Source: Chiridota heheva (taxonomy: Eukaryota; Echinodermata; Holothuroidea; Apodida; Chiridotidae). Taken from it: a stretch of 64,000 nucleotides of DNA. Within the stretch, counting starts at the first letter, position 1. Every line of letters begins with the position of its first letter. A program made the translations under genes and the position numbers. The notes beneath the pieces were generated by a model. The model did not search any database. It was not told where the DNA came from and saw only the letters and a program-made list of their open reading frames with translations. Shown piece by piece: positions 24,880 through 32,984 of this stretch. Where the stretch lies: NCBI GenBank assembly GCA_020152595.1, contig JAIGNY010002073.1:62001-126000 (forward strand), in the 5' to 3' direction.

Positions 24880-25591
24880 TTAGTTTAATAGCAATGTAAC
24901 TTCAATGGAGAGATTGTAGTTATTGAAAGGTTTACCATTGTTTCGTACCTTTAAGGTGATGGTATTTAGCACATCATTTGCAAGTCGATGCATTCTTGGA
25001 TGACTATATCGTATATTAGTCATTCGGCCTATATCAGTCTTATTCACAAGAAATTTACCAAGTTTATCCGTGGGGTGTCCATCAACAAGGTTATGCGAAG
25101 CATCTAACTCCCGGAGGTGAATGCTTAAGGAAAGATCCGCCATAAGAGAAGGTACACGATCGCTCCTATACACACCTGGGTTCATTCACCTATTTTCATC
25201 AGTAAGTTCAAATCCCATTAGCTCTAAGAGATTTTCACTTAAAAGAAGCGCAACCTAATCTGGCACAGTTACACGGATCAGTGGCGTGACCGGCTCGAAA
25301 TCAATACCTCCCGCAGCATTATGGATTATCCCTTTATCTAATCTTCTTTTAATCATATTCAAATTATACAGGCCTGCCTCAACCTTAGTTGTCCTGGTCT
25401 TTCTACTATCAATTATCAGAGCATTCATCTTCCCATCCTTATCAAGGTTATACCAGGGGTATGCAAATAACATATCCCTGGTTATACCAACCACTGGTAA
25501 AGCACACATCACTGATTCCTACTTCGTTTACCTGGAACGGGAATCGTAGGCTGGTGGGTTCTCCAGTGACGATATGCGTACTGTAATACAT
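24880..25591 (-). pseudogene. Tandem paralogue B of the 24201-24876 gene (broken)
   Basis: Starts at ATG 25591 (MYYSTHIVTGEPTSLRFPFQ) and ends at the stop 24880, only 3 bp before paralogue A. A duplicated segment around GWYN/PWYN (about 25450-25500) shifts the frame. In-frame stops follow at 25255 and about 25188. The final ORF (25185-24880) keeps VYRSDRVPSL and VLNTITLKVRNNGK. Function unknown; see paralogue A. Confidence 0.65.
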
Positions 25592-25618
25592 GGTAATATT
25601 AAATATCATATGATATCT

Positions 25619-26403
25619 TCAATTTGATTGCCTGAATACCCATGCGATAAGTGCACCGCCCACTGCAAGCACAAGTGCCCACAAGTGACTCCCCACCTTT
25701 GTGAATATGTCACCAATTAGATTGAAAGGCAAAGAAAGGGCACCACCAATGATGCCCGGTAGAGCTGCACTGAGTCATTTACCAGAACGTTTTATCACCC
25801 GACCCAGTGCTTTGACAATATTATCTTTCACTGGCGGCGGCGGCTGTGGTGTTGGCGCGGTAACTCCTCTCAGCCCAAGTGTTAGTATGATAGTGGATAT
25901 TATAAACCCTAATGCGGTCAGAATGGAAGCAATCGTCACACCCTGCTGTCCAAACAACTTAACCAATTTTTCTCGCAGAGAAAGGTTACTATATACAAGC
26001 TCACGCGCAATGTTACGTATTTGCTGTACCAGAGACTTCAGCTCATCACGAAGTATGTCTATGTTAGTGTGTAGAGCGTCTTGCCTACCTTCCAGCTGTT
26101 CAATGTCTCTGCGTACACTTGTCTTTTCGTCTTCATCGCTGGTTGCTTCTAGGCAGTCTCTTGCCTCTTCGAGTTGTTGGAGAGTTTCCACAAGTTTGCT
26201 TTCTTGAGCTGATAATGTACCTCGTATAGCTGCTTGTCGAGTCCCATGAACTCCCGTAGGGGTATTGGGGGAGCATCAGTCTGAACAGCTACATATGTTT
26301 TCCCTATTAATTCTTCGATATCATCCAACAGCGCATTTATATTGGGATCTGTGCCATCAACGATGTTAGACGCGGTATTCTCTATTTCAGCAGTAGCATT
26401 TCG
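25619..26403 (-). pseudogene. Coiled-coil protein with two membrane helices (broken)
   Basis: The N-terminal part (ATAEIENTASNIVDGTD..., 26395-26205) ends with REFMGLDKQL and then shifts frame. The main ORF (26275-25775) has a long charged coiled coil, then the helix GVTIASILTALGFIISTIIL and a Pro-rich linker. After a TGA at 25775-25773 the frame stays open through a second helix (HLWALVLAVGGALIAWVF) to the stop 25619. The original start codon is not evident. A coiled coil joined to two hydrophobic helices is a recurrent Polinton protein; the role is unknown, possibly virion membrane or entry related. Expression would need suppression of one stop and one frameshift. Confidence 0.7.
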
Positions 26404-26811
26404 TCAAGAACTATTACCAAATACTTTCCCTGATTTCCCCCTTCCCTCCTCTTTGTGACTTGATTGTTGATACAGTGATCCATCTACCAGTCCGAATGTT
26501 ATTGAGACGGATCTCACTACCCTTGTGTGTAAGATACAAATTATGCTCTGAATCCAACTTAAATAGGTCATACTTTGGAGCGCCAGCAATTTTCATTTTG
26601 TCGTAAAATTTGTCTACGATCGGAATTTTGTCAACTTCACGTTGTTGTTCTGCTATAGACAGATCAAACCCATCAACGCTAGTTTCAGCCGCAGTGGGTA
26701 CATCGGGAAGGAAATCATCGGTTACGTCAAAACTATACAAGTACGGGTCATCAACCGGGTCATCGCTAGGTCATTCCTTCGACCAAAATCATCCATTTGC
26801 ATATCATCCAT
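26404..26811 (-). pseudogene. Small acidic Polinton protein (broken)
   Basis: Starts at ATG 26811 (MDDMQMDDFGRRN). It shifts frame near 26762 into DDPVDDPYLYSFDVTDDF and continues to GRWITVSTIKSQRGGKG at about 26435. The last residues probably lie in another frame ending GKSGKVFGNSS (stop at 26404). About 135 codons. The N-terminal third is Asp-rich, followed by a mixed alpha/beta-like part. It lies 5 bp downstream of the previous gene. Function unknown. Confidence 0.6.
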
Positions 26812-26816
26812 TGTTA

Positions 26817-27260
26817 TTATATCATGGATTTTAACTTCAATTTAACAAGAAATAAGCAGACCCCATTCCAATTGTAGCAATTGTAATAAAAGCCAACTCT
26901 CGCTTGTGTTGTTGGGGATGGTGAATAGAAGTCTTCTACGCGAGGCTTTGAATCTATTCGAATAGAGTCTGCACCATAAACCTGGATGTAAAATCTCATT
27001 GCGTCATCTACATTTCTGAAGGTCTGTACAGCATGTCTTTCTGCCATAAGTTTTTGATTCATCCTGTCCAGCTTCTCTTGCCTATCTCGAGCCCATTCAA
27101 TTTGAGCTGCCTGCAGTTTTTCCACGGCTTTATCATGATACGTACGTTCTTTATGTGCAGCACAGTCCTTGGCAAGCTAACTAAATACAAAGTTTGAACG
27201 TGAAAATGCTAGGGTGTTTACTAAAGCCCCACCAACAAGCAAGGTAATCGTAGCCATCAT
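26817..27260 (-). pseudogene. Small membrane-anchored helical protein (one stop)
   Basis: ATG at 27260: MMATITLLVGGALVNTLAF is an N-terminal membrane or signal-anchor helix. After an in-frame TAG at about 27180 comes a charged helix (EKLQAAQIEWARDRQEKLDR) and the tail to the stop 26817, about 147 codons. The single stop is the only damage seen. Role unknown; packed between neighbours as in the rest of the cluster. Confidence 0.65.
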
Positions 27261-27277
27261 CTATCAGACACATATAT

Positions 27278-27523
27278 TCAATTCGGTGGTGTAGTAATGA
27301 TTTTATCAGGAATAATACCTTGGGAAACTAACCACTCACGAGTCATAGTAGCTGCTGTAAAATTCGATGTAAGGAGTGCTACATCGCGAGGTTTCAAGCT
27401 TAATGATGGTGGTGGCTTCAAGCTTTTCATAACAGCACTTCCTAGGACTGCATACCCCGTGGTTAATACGGCTTTTATTCCGCCCTGGTACAGGGAATTA
27501 ATAACTTGGTTAGCTTGCGTCAT
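27278..27523 (-). CDS. Small Polinton protein, 81 codons, intact
   Basis: ATG 27523 to the stop 27278: MTQANQVINSLYQGGIKAVL, then a Gly/Ala-rich hydrophobic segment (TTGYAVLGSAVMKSL) and the C-terminal SQGIIPDKIITTPPN. Probably one membrane helix. It is separated by 17 bp from the following gene. It matches in style a short gene seen in the same place in related Polintons; function unknown. Confidence 0.6.
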   Translation of the reverse strand: MTQANQVINSLYQGGIKAVLTTGYAVLGSAVMKSLKPPPSLSLKPRDVALLTSNFTAATMTREWLVSQGIIPDKIITTPPN

Positions 27524-27557
27524 TTTCTAGTATATATATAACCATCTACAGTTATGT

Positions 27558-27749
27558 TCAATTGGTTTTCAGGCGTAGGGGGACTGGGTGTGTAGGGGAG
27601 GGAGGACTAGGTGTATGACAATTTTGAGCTAAAACGACAGCAGCAGAAGCAACAACGACAGCGGCAGCAGCTAGTAAAACCCACCAAATATCCCAAGAAG
27701 TTCTAGGTGGATCTGTCTCTGCAGCGGCAACCCACTGGGGTTTCTTCAT
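27558..27749 (-). CDS. Small single-pass membrane protein, 63 codons
   Basis: ATG 27749. A polar N-terminus is followed by a strong membrane helix (IWWVLLAAAAVVVASAAVVL) and a Pro-rich tail. It overlaps the end of the 27703-27888 frame by 47 bp in a different frame. Intact. Unknown function, plausibly a virion membrane protein. Confidence 0.55.
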   Translation of the reverse strand: MKKPQWVAAAETDPPRTSWDIWWVLLAAAAVVVASAAVVLAQNCHTPSPPSPTHPVPLRLKTN

Positions 27750-27888
27750 CTTCCGAAGTTCCCTTTAAAGCGCTCAACTTCTTCAAATGCGGGACATCCA
27801 TTGTTATCTGGCGTTTTGCCTTGCGTGTTTTTGCAGCACGTTTCCCGGCATCCACCCTCTTGAGAATTTTCAACATCTGTATTTCCAT
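27703..27888 (-). CDS. Small basic protein, 61 codons
   Basis: ATG 27888. Very basic N-terminal half (KRVDAGKRAAKTRKAKRQIT), then LKKLSALKGTSEDEETPVG and a Cys/Arg-rich end. The composition suits a nucleic-acid-binding or core protein. It overlaps the downstream membrane-protein frame and the tail of the upstream frame. Unbroken but short, so confidence is limited. Confidence 0.5.
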   Translation of the reverse strand: MEIQMLKILKRVDAGKRAAKTRKAKRQITMDVPHLKKLSALKGTSEDEETPVGCRCRDRST

Positions 27889-28189
27889 TGTTTATATCAT
27901 TTGTTTTTGTATATTCAATATGGCGCCCAGTTGTAAGAACCATACTTAATGGTGCAATCCAGAACCCCCAATTATGAAATAGTCTGCAACTAACACCTCT
28001 TAATGCAGTTTTTATAAAGAGATTTTCTCCAAGGTCTGTAGCAAGAGCCTGCTCACTGTCAATGTTAAATATACTGGCTGCTGCACGTGCATATAAATTT
28101 ATTGCTGTTTTCCCCAAACTTTTAGTCATTTTATCACCAAGACGGGCCTCATATACAGCATGCAATCGTTCCACATCTGCACCCGACAT
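27746..28189 (-). CDS. Polinton protein of unknown function, up to 147 codons
   Basis: ATG 28189: MSGADVERLHAVYEARLGDK, then a helical part with LYARAAASIFNIDSEQALAT and a hydrophobic patch (LFHNWGFWIAPLSMVL). The true C-terminus probably lies near 27890, since the last 48 codons are read in a shadow frame of the next small basic gene. The start lies 10 bp after the stop of the 28199-28444 gene. Function unknown. Confidence 0.6.
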   Translation of the reverse strand: MSGADVERLHAVYEARLGDKMTKSLGKTAINLYARAAASIFNIDSEQALATDLGENLFIKTALRGVSCRLFHNWGFWIAPLSMVLTTGRHIEYTKTNDINNGNTDVENSQEGGCRETCCKNTQGKTPDNNGCPAFEEVERFKGNFGR

Positions 28190-28198
28190 CTCTTGAAG

Positions 28199-28444
28199 CT
28201 ATTGAGATGAAATATACTTCCCTAAATAGTCCATGGACATGCTTCCATGGATAATGACAGCTAGCTGCTTGCGGTGGTCATCTTGTGATGGCTCTTGCGA
28301 TGGCTCACCTAGTGATTCTATAAGACTATCGATATTCATTATCACTCTACGAACATGCAATACAATAGGATAAATATACCACAGGTGTAGTGCAAGTATG
28401 ATTATTAATAATGCTGTGTCCAACATGGTGTTATCGCTGGACAT
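28199..28444 (-). CDS. Small N-terminal membrane-anchor protein, 81 codons, intact
   Basis: ATG 28444. Residues about 7-30 are a membrane helix (LDTALLIIILALHLWYIYPI), then HVRRVI and a Gln/Glu/Ser-rich segment (ESLGEPSQEPSQDDHRKQ). The start codon touches the 21-bp tandem array, which therefore sits where its promoter should be. Function unknown. Confidence 0.6.
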   Translation of the reverse strand: MSSDNTMLDTALLIIILALHLWYIYPIVLHVRRVIMNIDSLIESLGEPSQEPSQDDHRKQLAVIIHGSMSMDYLGKYISSQ

Positions 28445-29130
28445 TACTTAACTATTACTAAGCAATGATTAACTATTACTAAGCATTACTTAACTATTAC
28501 TAAGCTTTACTTAACTATTACTAAGCATTACTTCAAGTTAGCTATTACTAAGCATAACTGAACTATTAGCCAGCATTACTAAACTATTACTAAGCATTAC
28601 TGAACTATTACTAAGCATTACTGAACCATTACTATGTATTACTGAACTGTTACTAAGCATTATTTAGCATTACTGAACTATTACTATGCATTACTTAACT
28701 ATTATTAGCATTACTGAAGTATTACTTAGCATTACTGAATTATTACTACGCATTACTGAACTATTTCTAAGCATTACTGAACTATTACTAAGTATTACCG
28801 AACTATTACTAAGTATTACCGAACTATTACTAAGCATAACTGAGCATTACTGTACTATTACTAAGCATTACTGAACTATTACTTAGCATTACTGAACTAT
28901 CATTAAGCATTACTGAGCATTACTGAACTATTACTAAACATTCCTGAACTATTACTGAGCATTTCTGAGCATTACTGAACTATTACTAAGCATTACTGAA
29001 CTATTACTAAGCATTACTGAGCTATTGCTAAGCATTACTGAACTATTATTAAGCATTACTTAACTATTACTAAGCATTACTTAACTATCACTGAGCATTA
29101 CTGTACTATTACTAAGCATTACTTACTCAA
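28442..29130. repeat. 21-bp tandem array inside the Polinton
   Basis: About 30 imperfect units of CATTACTGAACTATTACTAA plus one base. Variants include 22-bp spacing, truncated double CATTACTGAG units, and a region where TAACT replaces GAACT at both ends. It fills the gap between the ATPase gene and the small-gene cluster. No coding frame is real here. Confidence 0.97.
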
Positions 29131-29185
29131 TTGTGTACTCAAAAAGTGGTCCACTTCTTAACACAAGTTTAGCATACTTTGTACT

Positions 29186-29721
29186 TTATAGCTTCTCACG
29201 GATTTCTTGCCACTTTTCTTGTGGAATGCCACTGTTTTCTCTCATAACTAGATCAAAGCAATGAGCTGACTTGCAGTGGAATAAAGCAACCCACTCAGTC
29301 TGTTCACGTACATCAGTAACAACCGAGTTCCATTTTTGAGTTAACACCCACAGCGAGTGCTGATTATGTCTACCTGAAAAAGCTAAATTTGATAATGCTC
29401 TCCTCTTTTTCACAAGGTCACTTTCTGCAGAACAATCATTGACTATGCAGAGGGTAGGTATACCTTGGTAGAGCTTGCGTATGATTTTAAGATGATTTTG
29501 CAATTTATTACTAGAGGGATCAAGAAAGAAGACATTGCAGTCGTCAGAAAGGGACTCGCATTGTAAGTATGTTTGATTGTAAGACCAGGTGGGGCATAAT
29601 ATACAAATTCTTGCAAATACGCCTGAATAGCTGGTTTCTAGAGGTTCAACACTTGCTGTGTCTTTCCAGAGCCTGTTTTACCGCATATAATCACAGTGTG
29701 GGGATCTCTTGGTAAGTCCAT
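29186..29721 (-). pseudogene. Polinton packaging ATPase, FtsK/HerA (A32-like) type (frameshifted)
   Basis: ATG 29721. The first 27 codons carry a perfect Walker A motif, CGKTGSGKT (residues 13-21), then a TAG. A frameshift near 29660 moves the sequence into the frame that continues through CNVFFLDPSS, GIPTLCIVNDCSAESD (Walker B-like, hydrophobic strand then D) and SLWVLTQKWNSV (sensor/arginine region) to the stop 29186. About 178 codons in all. In the family this ATPase drives DNA packaging into the capsid. The gene starts 20 bp after the capsid gene stop, on the same strand. One lesion inactivates it. Confidence 0.9.
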
Positions 29722-29741
29722 TTTTTATATAGTTTTTACAT

Positions 29742-31035
29742 CTAACTCCACACCCTGGCTATGCGACCGTTCTTGATAACCAGTTGTTTATCCGAGAGGA
29801 CGAAGTAGTACATAATTACTGTACCTTCAGCTGCAGGAGTGCGGTTGATCTCCATAGTCATGCCTACACTGCCATTACCCAGCTTGCGGCCGTTACCATG
29901 TAGAGCGTCATCATCGGTGCTGCGCAGATCAAGAACAAGTGCGTAGTGTTTTTGAGATATTATGATAACTCGATGTCATGTAGACCGATCTCATTAACAA
30001 CTAAGCCTACCCCGGGATTGAGGCCCTCGCCCATGGACAATCTACCTGAGCCGAATACCTTCTTAGCCTCGTCCCAGTGCTGGTATGGGAGAATGCCTTG
30101 GGCATATAGCTGGTTAGGAACACCTTCAATTGTTACACTGACCTTAGTGATATCGGAGTTCATCAACGTCGCAGATTTTCGTCCAAATCCACCATCATCA
30201 ACTGGTTTGACGAACAACAGGACAACGCCGCTGGTACTGTGTCGAGGTAAATTCAAAGGGATAGTCCACACAGAGCTAGTGAGATCTAGCATTTTTCTCC
30301 GGTGCCTCTGTTTATTTGTATAGTTTACCGGGTACTCATTCACCATTTTATTAGGGATCTCTGCTGCAAGGCTCGCTTGATTCACAACATCAAATTTCAA
30401 AATCAAGTTCTTCAGAGTGTAGGAAGCGTTGGTGTCATCGTTTGCAATAATAACCTTCTCGTTAGGTGCAAAGTATATGATGTATTCAAACCAATCGTGC
30501 AGACCGAATGGGTGAAATGGACTCAAGAGACTACAATATAATGTTATAGCTAATCTATTGCCAAAGCTTTAGAATCGCGTTATCACCCTTGTTATTAGTA
30601 GCTTTATCACTAGCACCTACACGTATTTTCAGACAATTTTCTTTGCTTATGCCCTGGTAGTCGGCGTTAACTCTCGCGTTATAGGAGAGCCATAGGTCTG
30701 CATAGTTGTAGAACACATCTGCGCTGTCCAAACTCATGACAACATCACCCCAAAGTTTTAGCTCTAGTTTTCCCACAATATTGCGGCCTATGTTGTTGAC
30801 AATAGTGCAATTTTTATCTGTGCTATCCAGAGTGATGTTGAAGGCCAATCTGACCGTGCCTGCGACAATGACATCATGCTGCTGCAGCTTCGGGAATTTG
30901 ACAATCACATGATTACCTGCTGTGGTCGTTGGGGGTATCAAGAGTAACTTGATGAGTTGTGCGTACCACTTCCAGAGGCAGACCTGTGCGGATCCTTCGT
31001 GTAGGCGCTAGTTTCTTTCCGTAATTCATCACCAT
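29742..31035 (-). pseudogene. Polinton major capsid protein (double jelly-roll) (frameshifted)
   Basis: Starts at ATG 31035 and ends at TAG 29742, about 430 codons. It lies in four frame segments: 31035 to about 30950, 30941-30555, about 30575-29960, and about 29960-29742. Each segment is clean and long, so the breaks are few and recent relative to the gene. The beta-rich composition, the middle signature (VFYNYADLWLSYN near 30690), RVGASDK, and the late VRTPA-like/FVLSDKQLV end match the capsid family of Polintons and adintoviruses. In the family it forms the icosahedral shell. It is divergent with the integrase, only 32 bp away. Confidence 0.85.
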
Positions 31036-31067
31036 ATTGAATACATATGTCATATGTCTAATATGAG
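31036..31067. promoter_or_regulatory. 32-bp divergent intergenic region, capsid gene / integrase
   Basis: Separates the - strand capsid ATG (31035) from the + strand integrase ATG (31068). It contains two CATATG palindromes one base apart (near 31048-31060). All promoter elements for both arms would have to lie here or inside the coding regions. Confidence 0.5.
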
Positions 31068-32095
31068 ATGAAACTAGCAGAGATATACTATAGTCCTCAG
31101 GGGTATTGGAGAGGAACTCCAGCTATAAAGAAACTAGCAAAAGCTGCAAAGGTGTCTGAAGGTGAATCCTGGGCTTGGCTAAAGAAGCAGGCTATGTGGC
31201 AGATCTACCTGCCTCCTCCCCACTATATACCACGACCTAAGTTTGACATTTCTACACCAAATCAAGTCCATCAAGCTGACCTCTTGTTTCGACCGCATGA
31301 AAAAGTTGGACGCAAGACTAATAAATATGCATTAGTTGTGGTCGATGTTGCCAGTCGGTATATAGAGGCTAAGCTATTTAGTCCGAAGTACTTAACAGAG
31401 CTTGCTTCTGCATTTACCCGCATCTATAACCGTAGTCCACTCGATTGGCCGAAACTACTTCAGGTGGTTCCAGGGCGTGAGTTCATGGGTTCTGTAACTG
31501 ATACATTGAAGAAGCATGGTGTTGAGATGAGACGTGAAATCCCAGACGTTCACCGTGATCAAGCTTTTGCAGAGCGGTTTAATCCTACACTAGAAGAACG
31601 GTTGTTCGGACATCAGTATGCTCAGGAAATGAAATTGCCTAAGGGAGAGAGATCGACAGAATGGGTAGAGAGACTACCTGCCGTTGTTTCAGCTTTAAAC
31701 AACGAAGTCACACGATTGATCGGAAAGAAGCCTGTCAATGCTATCAAAGCTAAAATGGTGAAATAGAAACCAGCATCTACAGCTGATCGCCCTGTTGGCT
31801 TGGAGGAGCAAAAAGTACCTACCGATGTTGTAATGCGTTATCTATACCAACCAGGTGAGCTGGAAGGAGGTCGACGTCGTGCTACAGACCCTGTGTGGTA
31901 TGTCAATGTTTATCGGATAGACGGTCTGTTACAAAGCCTGGAGAGCCTGTCCTATACTATCTTCAAGACGGTCCGGGCCGTGGATTTGTTCGTGAAGAGT
32001 TGTTGATTGTTCCTCACAACACCGAGCTGCCGCCAAATAGGAAATTATGCAGCATGCACTTAGAGATAGGGTATTATAACGTTATAACGATATAA
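31068..32095 (+). pseudogene. Polinton retroviral-type integrase (one stop, one frameshift, missing catalytic Asp)
   Basis: ATG 31068. The N-terminal part (MKLAEIYYSPQGYWRG) is followed by the rve catalytic core. The first catalytic Asp is in VHQADLLF. The second site reads QVVPGREFMG, where the family has Asp in place of the second Val. The Glu is in FAERFN, 35 residues later. A TAG at 31764 and a frameshift near 31915 (YRIDG) break the C-terminal part. That part ends with TKPGEPVLYYLQD and REELLIVP, resembling the chromo/SH3-like tail, stop 32095. Expected role: joining of element ends to target DNA. The lesions and the missing acid make it inactive. Confidence 0.9.
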
Positions 32096-32096
32096 G

Positions 32097-32651
32097 ATGT
32101 CAGTACGTGCAAAGAACTAGTGTAATTAGCTACCGCTAGGTAAGAAAGACACATGTGGAAGACTTGCTATGTATGATCAATGCTGACATCATAGAGTAAT
32201 GATTAGAAATGGTAAACGTCCAACAGAACCATGCCGCAAGTGTGGGGTTGGTGTTTATTTTCAGACACAACTTTGTCGTGGTTGTGGTGGTGAAAAGGTT
32301 GTTACAAAGATGCTGCGCATTGAAAAACAAGCTCGTATAGACTTTCAAGAAGTGAGATATAAGCTGTCAGTACGTGCAGAGAACAAGTGTAATTGGCTAC
32401 CGCTAGGTAAGAAAGAAACAAGTAGAAGACTTGCTATGTATGATCAATGCTGGCAGCATCGAGTAGTGATTAGAAATGGTAAACGTCCAACAGCACCATG
32501 CCGCAAGTGTGGGGTTGGTATTTATTTTCAGACACAACTTTGTCGTGGTTGTGGTGGTAAAAAGGTTGTTACAAAGATGCTGCGCATTGAAAAACAAGCT
32601 CGTATAGACTTTCAAGAAGTGCTCACCGAAATGATGCAATGTCCTTATTAG
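32097..32651 (+). pseudogene. Duplicated zinc-ribbon protein of the Polinton
   Basis: ATG 32097, one base after the integrase stop. It consists of two tandem, nearly identical units of about 262 bp (32097-32357 and 32358-32620). Each has PCRKCGVG-x-YFQTQLCRGC (a C-x2-C/C-x2-C zinc ribbon) and KMLRIEKQARIDFQEV. The first unit has stops at codons 8, 11 and about 27, while ORF 32199-32651 is open. DNA identity between units is very high, so the duplication happened late in the life of the element. A DNA-binding role is inferred from the Cys pairs only. Confidence 0.75.
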
Positions 32652-32984
32652 AGTCATGGTGTATCATGGTATACCATCTGGTGTGACAACCTATTAGAGA
32701 AATAACATACTATAGTATAGCAGCGTATGACGAATAACTTAAATAGAACTGCAATTTGAAGAGAGAGATTATAGGCGTTGAGAAACTATGTGATTCAAAA
32801 CAATATTCTCCTTAATGACCCATCAGGCCAAAGAAAAAATCATATTAAAAAGGGCTACATAAATGCCATCATCGCTCATAGGTATATGCCAGCCCACAGA
32901 CCGTAACCTACTCTGAGAGCACAAAGGCCTGCTCCTAGACCTGTTCCTGCACCGAGACCTGTGCCTGCACCGAGACCTGTGCCT
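32652..32984 (+). other. Polinton spacer and Pro-rich repeat upstream of the polymerase
   Basis: Non-coding up to about 32915. Then an 18-bp direct repeat 'cctgcaccgagacctgtg' follows (32950-32985), which in one frame would encode RPVPAPRPVPAPRPVP. It may be the N-terminus of the polymerase separated by a frameshift. Confidence 0.55.

Noticed and set aside
28442..29130. CRISPR-like array
   Set aside because: Head-to-tail 21-bp repeats without unique spacers, in eukaryotic transposon DNA.
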